Notes under the pieces: model-generated
Told to the model about the DNA's origin: nothing
The model's database searches: none
The model's input: the letters and a program-made list of their open reading frames with translations, nothing else
Translations under genes and position numbers: made by a program
From: Novosphingobium hassiacum
Lineage (GTDB): Bacteria; Pseudomonadota; Alphaproteobacteria; Sphingomonadales; Sphingomonadaceae
Reading direction: 5' to 3'
NCBI RefSeq assembly: GCF_014196055.1
Contig: NZ_JACICY010000018.1
Span: 1 to 40,772, forward strand
Length of the DNA stretch: 40,772 bases
Shown: piece after piece, positions 10,501-15,927 of the stretch
Layout: each line of letters opens with the position of its first letter
Numbering within the stretch: the first letter of the stretch is position 1

Positions 10501-10830
10501 CACGATTGCGACACCGACACCGGACTCGATCAGCACGATCGATTCCGTGGCGACCTAACACGACCATCAATCGCGCCCAGACATTGGGTACTCAAATTGC
10601 TGGGTCTAAGCCATTGCCCCCACGGATATCCTAATTGGCTGGATCAAGACGGCCGGGTGGCGATACAAGATCGTGCTTGGAGCGATGATGCCAATTACAG
10701 CGACCGCTCTGATTTTAGGTATCGCGTCCACGGTCATCGCTTGCTGATCCGACGAGACAAATTGAAAGAGCTGCTAGACAAAACCAAACTCGACCTTGCG
10801 GTTGAGCTAGGCTCAGGACTCATTGATTGA
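4600..10830 (+). CDS. STAND NTPase with N-terminal nuclease-like domain (Avs-like defence candidate), 3' end truncated by IS
   Basis: A 2076-residue protein. Residues 1-160 look like a PD-(D/E)xK nuclease domain of the Cap4/Mrr kind: E43, a WDGVD segment ending in D62, then IELVQLKYS with Q81-x-K83. A STAND/NACHT-type NTPase follows: Walker A GQGGEGKT (289-296), Walker B LLVVAVDAADN (385-395, D391), a VRFLVSAR sensor strand (about 423-430) and a GGNP motif (481-484) before a winged-helix-like part. About 1500 residues of helical, repeat-like sequence follow, with no domain I recognise. The order nuclease, STAND, sensor is that of Avs antiviral proteins, which detect phage proteins and then cut DNA, so an anti-phage role is likely by analogy only. 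The last six codons (GSGLID) and the stop belong to the IS at 10810; the native tail lies at 11656-11826. It appears less GC-rich than its neighbours. Confidence 0.85.
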   Translation: MARTEYSGKRGGNAGDDFHEIWAMRRALEIVAPHSTVQQVTVEGVLAEDEVGSDRAAWDGVDCAIYHGGTDGTFNCIELVQLKYSGSEPSKPWSLARLTQSARKARNSSVIARLSEAYAAMATKYAHLARDEKITVKLVSNQPASAELERLLDLPSEDHELAEIRRAAGLQAAEFSAFWSALDLSELGTVGRHQLEEKLILEIAAWEPTDTARYVDKFRVFIRNRMKPEGEGAPITVESILGGVFNVGAQTLFPCPNEIEPLEHLVQRAASREIIDIWHTGTARVCLHGQGGEGKTTVLQEISSRLPSNSVMVIYDCYGAGSYLDSDGLRHKPSDAFRQMGNDASAELLLPLLVSQDRDADHVRLFSTRLKKVAETLASLDEDALLVVAVDAADNAVTAANETTDMQSFVPAFLELGTQPANVRFLVSARSGRLGQLALPRDYKLVSLTGFTREETLKFLKSQLPIDDEDERIGEIHRLSGGNPRVLQYVLKAADDDVSRLLDFLAPNGKNLGGIFDEIIENAFKKVGAGGDIKRLCAGLTLLPRPVPIDCLAAACGLDEAHTRDILADLSPGVIVDSEHVGFRDEDFEAHIRDHGAALSPEILEAAASHLEKLSQCDAYAAEHAADILFRAGRLDEVLALAQQQMSDYPIDDPALRTLVYERRMRAAIRSCRQTGNARDATTLLLAGADAFRKDAAIRELLFDNLDLAARFSQDQMRQIFLADPTKRPGHGSFLMQSIAVASESGDRLEYSSEKRLLSAWLESFRERRRNEEHDEYGERDWQLNAPDLAAWIEGVAGVEGWEAAHRVTLGARPIRFRQSIRFALIDRLARKGNFEALQSYLSHLPNGFPGKGLAQALLALGGRPFDEVELLADLERHATAAAALFTSAEQSYGDEGTSLDVLELWISAIEVALIHGATKTKIRSILAPMCSRDVRSRVRFDRHVSVAANMVLRAFALYQNLAGRTSRASDFVVAPVVRGRSKAAQLKKRERDENVAKAVKRVERVWPAYQTRAAILRGSISAPEAVEAIRKSLKLPTGSFAYEEERFDLRTRDHYLARSLLLLFAIEDIPSTDLFDVTLSLFQKFEFPGRSAASQLLRFAQFVPRTKELVLDKIREVNVAWREEKVPSYDKIEGITRYSRIALLQSHKVALEGFDLAIEIASEIDAESVHALAICEQLSRHAREYLGDDAAMSIARDLGAIAQDVGLRVGSNDGFPWREIAAALAYLSPPHAFAICARFHEIGLTGLDELLDPILTACIRSKALSAPCITALLALLDGPSSRVLDELSRLDSGVDDRCWAIVAKDALIRGNGSIPALSKQLGARVAKAGKAGNHVLDAAAFLEGLPKTTDRGGSVDISGLAKQSTQLDWTKISSADDLAEALNSVISAAPEGSYLTQDTVLSSSLLALPEHRRVDILTYVTPDAERFRLTYQFGEFLFRWLSAWKDTPGVARWCRKHLLNVIANNLPALTRYLEMGQSRLGSLIALTDANGTAVIDALLSGVAQSIDELHSATIYFLAAEIATRGPGEDCADALRDHISRRLIRLEPSDRMLPNMNGVPVDPPLGVSQFVFALLGSPIVPLRWQAAHVVRRLAQLDQTSTLYSMFECYDQDGNHSFGHPEAPPYILSSRLWLLIGIARAAWESPSQIMCFKDVLFAIGESASFPHVLIRSFAQLALKGLVYRNPDQFSSAEALRIVQINAPAKARAKKKGKGYRSTFEKYGTDHTKNRKFRFDTMDTLPYCYDYAVRGFANPSAKKFLDRAEHWILEEWASPERARDVDALRRGSNLWRKDGFSTSTSHGSNPSIETYHTYLETHAMYCAVGDFLVSEPLDKDADNWDRFEAWLERQGLTMAPIWLSDLRLPKPLEVQAWREPTTDATWLKKRDEDDYRRELALEDADWLVLASDQWASSHSLTATVRVESCLVSGETASSLRRTLEASPNSYGYRLAIRDDDEINHGDFTLRSILHDCDTDTGLDQHDRFRGDLTRPSIAPRHWVLKLLGLSHCPHGYPNWLDQDGRVAIQDRAWSDDANYSDRSDFRYRVHGHRLLIRRDKLKELLDKTKLDLAVELGSGLID

Positions 10831-11383
10831 GCCAGAAGATGAAGGTTGCTGCGATGCAGATGGCGGACATGAAGGTGTGGGCGCAGCGGTCGTAGCGGGT
10901 ATGGATGCGGCGCCAGTCCTTCAGTCTGCCGAACATGTTCTCGATCTTGTGCCGACGACGATAGAGAATGGTGTCGTGCGGGATTTGGACTTTGCGATTG
11001 GCTTTTGACGGGATGCAGGCGGCGATCTTGCGGTCAGCCAGGGCATCGCGGAACCAGTCGGCGTCATAGCCTTTGTCGCCGAGCAGGGTTTTGGCCTTGG
11101 GAAAGGCGTCGATCATCAGCGCCGCGCCCTTGAAGTCGCTCATCTGGCCTTCGCTGAGCAGCATGATCAGCGGCCGACCATGACCATCGCAAACCGCGTG
11201 CAATTTGGAGTTCAGGCCGCCTTTGGTGCGCCCGATACGGCGGGGAACAGCCCCTTTTTGAGCAGACTGGCTGCCGTCCTGTGCGCCTTCAGATGGGTCG
11301 CATCGATCATCAACTGATCCTGCTTTCCGCCCTTGGCTGCCAATGCTGCGAAGATTTTGTCGAACACGCCCAAACGGCTCCAA
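10820..11383 (-). CDS. IS5-family transposase, second frame (OrfB)
   Basis: This frame carries the catalytic C-terminal half: second DDE aspartate in LLGDKGYDADWF and the glutamate in RRRHKIENMFGRLKDW. The residues before QKGAVPRRIGRTKGG are out-of-frame reading of OrfA, so the protein is probably made only as an OrfAB fusion after a -1 frameshift at 11254-11260. Its stop lies inside the left inverted-repeat end, a few bases from the stop of the STAND frame on the other strand. Confidence 0.8.
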   Translation of the reverse strand: MEPFGRVRQNLRSIGSQGRKAGSVDDRCDPSEGAQDGSQSAQKGAVPRRIGRTKGGLNSKLHAVCDGHGRPLIMLLSEGQMSDFKGAALMIDAFPKAKTLLGDKGYDADWFRDALADRKIAACIPSKANRKVQIPHDTILYRRRHKIENMFGRLKDWRRIHTRYDRCAHTFMSAICIAATFIFWLNQ

Positions 11384-11580
11384 CGGATGAACCGGTTGTA
11401 GATCGTTTTGGGTGGACCGTACTCGGCAGGAACATCACGCCACCGCAGGCCATTGCGGATCACGAAGATGATGCCGCTGATGACCCGACAATCATCAACC
11501 CTTGGGACCCCGTGCGACAAAGGAAAGTATGGCTCAATCCGGCGCATTTGCGCCTCCGACAACCAGATTAGATCACTCAT
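11212..11580 (-). CDS. IS5-family transposase, first frame (OrfA)
   Basis: 122 residues from ATG 11580, preceded by GGAGG at good spacing. It holds the DUF4096-like N-terminal part (MSDLIWLSEAQMRRIEPYFP) and the first DDE aspartate in LMIDATHLKAHRTAA. The frame ends shortly after an A5G run where a -1 slip would join it to the second frame, the usual arrangement in IS427-type elements. Confidence 0.85.
   Translation of the reverse strand: MSDLIWLSEAQMRRIEPYFPLSHGVPRVDDCRVISGIIFVIRNGLRWRDVPAEYGPPKTIYNRFIRWSRLGVFDKIFAALAAKGGKQDQLMIDATHLKAHRTAASLLKKGLFPAVSGAPKAA
11254..11260 (-). other. Probable -1 ribosomal frameshift site of the transposase
   Basis: On the minus strand the heptamer reads C AAA AAG. 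OrfA reads AAA-AAG here and OrfB reads CAA-AAA-GGG, so re-reading one base joins both transposase halves. Confidence 0.65.
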
Positions 11581-11655
11581 GGCAACGCCTCCTCGCGCCG
11601 CCATTGAATCAACCAAGCGCATTCCATTCAAGCGATTTAATAGGTCCTGAGCCTA

Positions 11656-11826
11656 ACGATGAGGCGGGGCATTGGCAAAGACTACCGGCGCACAGGGGTC
11701 AAGGAAGAGGAAACCGAGTTTGATCGGATCATCATCTTCCGACAGAACGGGCGGATCGAAACGACCGGAAAACATCTCGGTACTTGGCGCGCGGATCGAG
11801 CGCGAGCTAGGCGTCGCCGGTCGTGA
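11656..11826 (+). pseudogene. Displaced 3' end of the STAND gene
   Basis: If the IS and one TA copy are removed, the STAND frame continues GAG-CTA-ACG-ATG and runs 56 more codons to TGA 11824-11826. The extra residues include DRIIIFRQNGRIETTGKHLG, which reads like a real C-terminal beta-strand tail and follows on from the LLIRRDKLKELLDKTKLDL stretch before the IS. I infer that this is the native end. It is now separated from its gene by a stop inside the IS and has no start of its own. Confidence 0.7.
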
Positions 11827-12463
11827 TGACACTCTCGCGAGATGGATGGCCAACCGCATCGCAGAGTTGATAGCCGAAAGCCAGCGCGCCGCTCAGGGGG
11901 CAGAAAAAGCCAAGATTGATAGTGCCATCGAGAAGCTGATCCTTGACCTTTGGTCGCATCGTGCGGCGTTACCTGGCAACGTCGATCCCAGCAAGCGCCT
12001 ATCCAAGGCTTTGGATATTCTCGATAAGCTAGAACCGAAACGCAGTTTTTTCGCTCAAAGGCCCTACCAAGATGCCCAACTGGAACACGAGGCTGTGGCC
12101 GCATACCAGTTGATCGAGAATCTCGTGGTGCAACTCACTCTCCTGAAGTTAACGGAAGACCTCCCGAATCCCGACGAGACCGAACTTCCTCTGAGTGCTG
12201 AAGAAGTCGAATTTCGTCGAAAAATTCAGACCTTGATGGACCATCACGTTCGTGGATCATCGATCTACATTATGCGTGATCGTCAAGAAGAAACGCGGTC
12301 GGATGAGGAAATCCTGAGGGAGAAGATCGATGCCGGAGCTTTACAAGCTATTGAAACACTCGCCTCTGTCCGCCGCCTGCTTGCCAGCGGGGAGGAACAG
12401 CAGGAAGACACGAAGGCAAAGGCTACGAAACCCCCTCGCCCCCGCTCGCGGAAGAAGGTTTAG
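11672..12463 (+). CDS. Unknown helical partner protein of the STAND gene
   Basis: 263 residues if started at TTG 11672 (GAGG at 11661-11664). No ATG occurs in frame until 11846; TTG 11720 is another option. The first 50 codons overlap the displaced STAND tail in a different frame, so in the intact operon the two genes overlapped by up to about 155 bases. The N-terminus is Ser/Arg/Lys-rich and low complexity. A helical core begins about residue 38 with GARIERELGVAGRDDTLARW and MANRIAELI. The C-terminus is charged and ends in a Lys/Pro/Arg tail. There is no membrane segment and no enzyme motif that I recognise. The tight coupling suggests that it works with the STAND nuclease, for example as a regulator, target-recognition or structural subunit, but this is not shown. 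The IS may now affect its expression. Confidence 0.7.
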   Translation: MAKTTGAQGSRKRKPSLIGSSSSDRTGGSKRPENISVLGARIERELGVAGRDDTLARWMANRIAELIAESQRAAQGAEKAKIDSAIEKLILDLWSHRAALPGNVDPSKRLSKALDILDKLEPKRSFFAQRPYQDAQLEHEAVAAYQLIENLVVQLTLLKLTEDLPNPDETELPLSAEEVEFRRKIQTLMDHHVRGSSIYIMRDRQEETRSDEEILREKIDAGALQAIETLASVRRLLASGEEQQEDTKAKATKPPRPRSRKKV

Positions 12464-12467
12464 CCAG

Positions 12468-12494
12468 GCGGAGGTTCTTCCGCTGAGTTAGCGG
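12468..12494. repeat. Two overlapping hairpins after the partner gene
   Basis: GCGGA (12468-12472) pairs with TCCGC (12479-12483), and the alternative CCGCT (12480-12484) pairs with AGCGG (12490-12494). They start five bases after the stop of the partner gene and may help to end its transcript, although there is no T-run. Confidence 0.4.
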
Positions 12495-12554
12495 GAGCCA
12501 ACTTCTCTCCGCCGCGCGCCAGTAAGGTGAATGTGACCGGAAGCGGGGGATGAA

Positions 12555-12579
12555 CGGATGGCAGGTTTTAGCCCATCCG
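12555..12579. repeat. Hairpin
   Basis: CGGATGG (12555-12561) is mirrored by CCATCCG (12573-12579), with a T-rich loop. It directly precedes the larger inverted repeat at 12582. Confidence 0.5.
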
Positions 12580-12581
12580 AT

Positions 12582-12633
12582 TAACGTCCCGAACGTCGCC
12601 TTATGCGGCGAAAATTGCCCCAATCGGACGTTA
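12582..12633. repeat. Nested inverted repeat, possible dispersed sphingomonad repeat
   Basis: Outer arms TAACGTCC (12582-12589) and GGACGTTA (12626-12633) enclose an inner hairpin TCGCC/GGCGA (12596-12611). The size and AAC...GTT ends superficially recall an attC site, but the GTTRRRY box is not matched (GTTAGGG). It looks more like the CGTCCG...CGGACGTT intergenic repeats I recall from sphingomonads. It may mark the right edge of the defence cargo. Confidence 0.55.
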
Positions 12634-12650
12634 GGGGAACCGGGCCGGAG

Positions 12651-13034
12651 TCATATGGACTGGATGCTGAATGCAAACCAGGCGCTGGCGGCGTGATCGT
12701 ATAGCTGCACCATTTGGTCAGTCACGGTGAGTGAGTAATGGCTCTTCGAGAGCTGGTCAAAACCCCGCGCCGTCGCGCCTTCGATCTCAAGGGAGACATG
12801 GGCATCGTCGCTGCCGTCGTACAGTTGAGGAAGGCGGCCGCCGAACCTTGATGATCGATCGCCGTCAAAGCCTTGAAGCCGGTCACCGCGAGTTTCGGCC
12901 GCGATCTGCAAATCCTGCCCAGTGGCGTGATCGTGGACGCCCGACACTGTTTGGCGAAAGACAAAGGCGTGAGCCGCTGCAGCGACCATGGCTCGAGTGT
13001 GAGGTAACATTCTGCCACTTGGCAATGAGCGCAC
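12651..13034 (-). CDS. Hypothetical protein, uncertain
   Basis: A minus-strand frame of 127 residues whose C-terminal half reads like protein (HVSLEIEGATARGFDQLSK, then a segment ending AASAWFAFSIQSI) with G/C-rich third codon positions. The longest start is GTG with no ribosome site; ATG 12989 is an alternative, also without one. I recognise no family. It may be the remnant of a backbone gene cut by the cargo insertion. Confidence 0.3.
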   Translation of the reverse strand: MRSLPSGRMLPHTRAMVAAAAHAFVFRQTVSGVHDHATGQDLQIAAETRGDRLQGFDGDRSSRFGGRLPQLYDGSDDAHVSLEIEGATARGFDQLSKSHYSLTVTDQMVQLYDHAASAWFAFSIQSI

Positions 13035-13375
13035 CAGGAAGCAAGCATTCAGATCTCGCTGGCGGCAGCTTTCGAGACGTCCAGCGGTGGGTCAACGGTG
13101 GAACTCTTGGCAATTGCGGCAACAAGCTTCGACTAACCGGAGTAGGGCGCGACGCCGCACAGCCTTTCCGTTTCTGAAGGCAAGGCGACCACCCCGCTCT
13201 CAAAGGCCAATCCGTTGGCCGCCCCAAAGCCTCCTTCAATCAACCCGTGGAGGGTCCGCTACGCTTCGCGTGCGGCCACTACGGCCTTCCGCCTTCGCGG
13301 TGATTGCGGCTTTGCGCCGTCTGTCCGGGCCTGTCGAGCGGGGATGGTCCCTGCTTGCGAGACAGGAGCTCGAAC
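13035..13375. other. Gene-free leader region
   Basis: No supported gene. There is a perfect hairpin GGCCAA/TTGGCC at 13205-13220 with a TCCG loop, then GC-rich sequence rich in CTTCGCG and CTTCGCGGTG runs. The region probably holds the promoter and leader of the small secreted-protein gene at 13376. Confidence 0.4.
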
Positions 13376-13540
13376 ATGTCACTCGCCATCGCACAGCGTC
13401 ACGCCTGGAGCCTTGCCCGCACCCTGATGGTCTGCGTCACCCTGTTCCACGCCGGCAACGGTTATGCCGCCGTTCCAACATCGGAATTCGAGGGCGATGC
13501 CAGCAGCATTGTCTACGAATATGACCCGTTCAATCCCTGA
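13376..13540 (+). CDS. Small secreted protein (54 residues)
   Basis: Starts at ATG 13376 behind a good AGGAG (about 13363). The N-terminus has a basic region followed by a hydrophobic stretch (LARTLMVCVTLFHAGNGYAA), a plausible signal peptide with cleavage after YAA. The mature part is only about 30 acidic residues ending EYDPFNP. I recognise no family. A longer frame from 13304 exists but has no ribosome site. It sits before a membrane protein and DUF736, so it may belong to the envelope side of the transfer module. Confidence 0.5.
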   Translation: MSLAIAQRHAWSLARTLMVCVTLFHAGNGYAAVPTSEFEGDASSIVYEYDPFNP

Positions 13541-13684
13541 TCGTGCCAATTCGCACTATGCCGACTGGCTGGATGCCCATCGGGTATTCCAGCCATGGCG
13601 CATTTCTGCTATGGATTCCCAGCACATTGCGCTGCGGTGGTGGTGGAGAGCGCGTCCCTTGCCCTTGGCTTCAAGGAGGACGCC

Positions 13685-14089
13685 ATGCTGATCGGCATTG
13701 CCCTGATAATCGTCGCAGTATTCCTATGCTGCGCGCTTCTATTTCGCCTTGCGATCCATGCCTTGCCGCTGTTCGTGGCCTTTCTCGCCGGTTCTACCAC
13801 TTACCGGGGTGGAAACGGGATGGTTGCTGGGCTCGCCGCCGCAGCCATTGCTGCGATCATCTTGCTGGTAATCGCACAATTGGCGATCGCTGTCGCCAGG
13901 CCCGACACGGCCCGGGCGGCGATCGGTGTCGCCTTTGCTGCCCCGGCAGCCGTTGCTGGGTATCATGCCGTCCACGGCGTCGCGGCGGCGACCATGCCGA
14001 CGAGCGAGTGGCAGTTTGCCGTCTCGCTTCTCGGCGCAGCGATTGTCGCTGCGGCATCCTGGGCACAGTGGCGCCGCGTTCGCCTCTAG
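13685..14089 (+). CDS. Small integral membrane protein (134 residues)
   Basis: ATG 13685 follows a near-perfect AAGGAGG (about 13673-13679), which decides this start against a longer frame from 13595. The protein is almost entirely hydrophobic: segments near residues 2-22, 24-38, 46-70, 75-100 and 111-127 suggest four or so membrane spans, ending in a basic WAQWRRVRL tail. There is no catalytic motif. Proteins of this sort are common between cargo and conjugation genes on sphingomonad elements; the role is unknown. A strong inverted repeat follows its stop. Confidence 0.65.
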   Translation: MLIGIALIIVAVFLCCALLFRLAIHALPLFVAFLAGSTTYRGGNGMVAGLAAAAIAAIILLVIAQLAIAVARPDTARAAIGVAFAAPAAVAGYHAVHGVAAATMPTSEWQFAVSLLGAAIVAAASWAQWRRVRL

Positions 14090-14105
14090 CTTCGTCATTT
14101 TCCAA

Positions 14106-14135
14106 AGCCCCGCCCGGCGAGTTCCGGGCGGGGCT
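14106..14135. terminator. Strong inverted repeat after the membrane protein gene
   Basis: AGCCCCGCCCGG and CCGGGCGGGGCT form a perfect 12-base stem around a 6-base loop, 16 bases after the stop. There is no T-run, so it may act as an RNA-stabilising 3' hairpin or an atypical terminator. A very similar hairpin follows the DUF736 gene at 15076. Confidence 0.65.
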
Positions 14136-14741
14136 GGCACGGTCAGTTGAGCCGTTATGAGGCAGGCGCTGCGATCATTGCGCAGGCTTGGCCATTCTTG
14201 TTCCGGGCGTGGTGGGTCTGGGCGTTGTCCGGGACTGAGCAAGACCGAGTATTCGCGACCAACACAGGACTGGGCTGTGGCAAGCCGAATGCGCGGTTCA
14301 AGATCAGATCCCAGCACAGCGCATCAGCGTTACCGATATCTGGACCTGCGAGCACGACCTGCAAGCGCACCGTAGGACGTTACACTTTTGATCGAAGCCG
14401 GGTCTGGCGAGTCCGAAAAAGTGCCATGGCTCCCGGTCAAGTGGGACCCCAGCCCTTTGCCGCCTCTTCAATGGCCTTGGTTGGCAGGGGATGGCTGCGC
14501 CGCTTGATCCCTTGCTGCAACGCCGTCTGCGCCGACTTTCTTCCCCTGGGCGTTTTCACCCCATGCAGCAGACCGCATGGGGACCCCGATTCCGCCCATT
14601 CCTCGCGAGACAAGAAAGCCGTCTGGCCGCCGTCCTCCACTCTGTTCCGGTCCTGCGGATGCAGCGGGCACAAGCCCCTGCCTTCAACTAGCCATCGAGG
14701 CCGCGATGGGCGCGGGTTCGACCAACTTGAAGGAATGCATC
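14136..14741. other. Leader region of the first DUF736 gene
   Basis: About 600 bases without a gene I can support. A hairpin at 14559-14582 (CCCCATGC/GCATGGGG) is followed by ACCCCGA, the same ending as the palindrome before the DUF2493 gene. A GCCGTCCTCC-type stretch after it also resembles the DUF2493 leader. These shared parts suggest common control of the two genes. A minus-strand frame at 14155-14370 starts with GTG and has no ribosome site. Confidence 0.45.
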
Positions 14742-15062
14742 ATGGCCAACATCGGAACTTTCACCAAGACCGGCAACGAATACAAGGGCGAGATCGTCAC
14801 CATGTCGGTCCAGCAGAAGAACGTTCGCATCGTTCCCGAAGACAGCGACAACGAAAATGCACCGTCGCACCGGGTCTTTGTCGGCCGCGCAGAAATCGGC
14901 GCCGCTTGGACCAAGCGCTCGACCGAAGGTCGCGACTATCTCTCGGTCAAGCTCGACGATCCCAGCTTCACTGCCCCCATCTTCGCCAACCTCTTCGACG
15001 ACGAAGACGGCAAGAGCTTCAATCTGATCTGGTCGCGCGCCCGCCGCACCAACGGCGACTGA
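14742..15062 (+). CDS. DUF736 family protein
   Basis: 106 residues starting MANIGTFTKTGNEYKGEIVT, the hallmark opening of DUF736, a small mostly beta protein found in plasmids and integrative elements of alphaproteobacteria. ATG 14742 is chosen because AAGGA lies seven bases upstream; the open frame extends further up, but only with unrelated sequence. The conserved RAEIGAAWTKRS, DYLSVKLDDPSF and FNLIWSRARR segments are present. The biochemical role is unknown; the gene is regularly found in leading or transfer regions. A second, divergent DUF736 unit lies at 18083. Confidence 0.9.
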   Translation: MANIGTFTKTGNEYKGEIVTMSVQQKNVRIVPEDSDNENAPSHRVFVGRAEIGAAWTKRSTEGRDYLSVKLDDPSFTAPIFANLFDDEDGKSFNLIWSRARRTNGD

Positions 15063-15075
15063 CAGGTCCAGCAAC

Positions 15076-15103
15076 GCCCCGTCCGGCACTAGCCGGGCGG
15101 GGC
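15076..15103. terminator. Hairpin between convergent DUF736 and HU genes
   Basis: GCCCCGTCCGGC pairs with GCCGGGCGGGGC (one G-T pair) over a 4-base loop, followed by TTGTT. It sits between two convergent stops, so it could serve both transcripts. Confidence 0.65.
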
Positions 15104-15112
15104 TTGTTGCAT

Positions 15113-15388
15113 TCAGCCGTTGAGCTTGTCCTTGACCGCCTTGGCGGGCGTGAAAGTGAGCTTTTTGGCAGCTGCGATCTGGATCGTCGCTCCGCTCGAA
15201 GGATTACGGCCTTCGCGCGCAGGCGTGGCCTTCACCTTGAACTTGCCAAAGCCGTTGATCGAGATCTCATCGTTGCCAGCGGCGGCGTCAGCGATGGCAG
15301 AGAATACGCCGTCCACCAGCTTGCGCGCATCGGTCTTGGTCAGGCCGGCATCGGCGGCAATCTGTTCGGCGAGGTCACTGTTGTTCAT
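15113..15388 (-). CDS. HU-family DNA-binding protein
   Basis: 91 residues with the full HU/IHF pattern: helical start NNSDLAEQIAADAGLTK, the ISINGFGKFKV core, the PAREGRNPSSGATI arm with the DNA-intercalating proline loop, and a KLTFTPAKAVKD end. HU proteins bend and compact DNA and assist replication and recombination. On an element carrying RepA, a local HU copy could assist origin function. AAGGAA lies upstream of ATG 15388. Confidence 0.93.
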   Translation of the reverse strand: MNNSDLAEQIAADAGLTKTDARKLVDGVFSAIADAAAGNDEISINGFGKFKVKATPAREGRNPSSGATIQIAAAKKLTFTPAKAVKDKLNG

Positions 15389-15644
15389 GTTACGCGTGTT
15401 CCTTGGTCTGCAAATGAGGTCGCGGGTTTAGGGGAAACGAATCTCGCCGTCCATGTTCCGGATTGCCGCCTGGTCATCGCCAGGCATCGCATCTTCTCCA
15501 CCGCTGACCTCAACCGCAGCGGGGCGGGGTGACAGATGCGGGAGGGCGCATTGTGTCACTCCACCTGCACGCCCGTGCCACGCCAATGCTCGCGAACCTC
15601 AGCGACAGCCCGCTGCCGCTGTCACCTTTCGCCGGAGCCTTGCG

Positions 15645-15917
15645 ATGGACGCCGTACCCACACCCGTGACCGCCCGCTTCTTGCGGACACCCGATGCCGC
15701 CGTTCACCTCGGATTGTCGGCCCGCACGCTGGAAAAGCACCGCTGCTTTGGAACTGGCCCCATATACCGCAAGCTGGGCGGGCGGATCGTCTACTCAGTC
15801 GTCGACCTCGATGCCTGGGCCGAGCAGGGGCTTCGCCGCTCGACCAGCGATCCAGGCAAGGGGGTCGTCCACCCCGCCAAGCGGCTGGACGGCTACACCC
15901 CGCCGGTGCGGCGCTGA
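15645..15917 (+). CDS. AlpA/excisionase-like helix-turn-helix protein
   Basis: 90 residues. The winged HTH_17-type domain is clear: FLRTPDAAVHLGLSARTLEKHR, then GPIYRKLGGRIVYSVVDLDAWA. Such proteins act as regulators or excision/recombination directionality factors on integrative elements and often precede repA, as here (10-base gap). ATG 15645 with GGAG about 9 bases upstream fits the family length; the open frame upstream is unrelated sequence. Confidence 0.85.
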   Translation: MDAVPTPVTARFLRTPDAAVHLGLSARTLEKHRCFGTGPIYRKLGGRIVYSVVDLDAWAEQGLRRSTSDPGKGVVHPAKRLDGYTPPVRR

Positions 15918-15927
15918 AGTCAGGATC

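Larger units (their letters stand above)
10810..11653 (-). mobile_element. IS5-family insertion sequence, IS427-like, complete
   Basis: An 844-base element. Its left end reads GGCTCAGGACTCATTGAT and the reverse complement of its right end reads GGCTCAGGACCTATTAAA, giving matching inverted repeats with a perfect 10-base outer part. TA is duplicated at 10808-10809 and 11654-11655. It carries a two-frame transposase on the minus strand. Removing the element and one TA (846 bases, a multiple of three) restores one reading frame across the site, so it entered the 3' end of the STAND gene. Clean ends and an intact duplication suggest a recent event. Confidence 0.9.

Noticed and set aside
12582..12633. 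Possible integron attC site
   Set aside because: Length and AAC/GTT ends are suggestive, but the GTTRRRY box fails and there is no integrase or cassette array.
14155..14370. 71-codon minus-strand frame
   Set aside because: GTG start without a ribosome site and no recognised family; it could be real, but the sequence does not support it.
14147..15532. 461-codon plus-strand frame
   Set aside because: It runs through the DUF736 gene in another frame and across the HU gene on the opposite strand, with low-complexity Arg/Ser-rich sequence.
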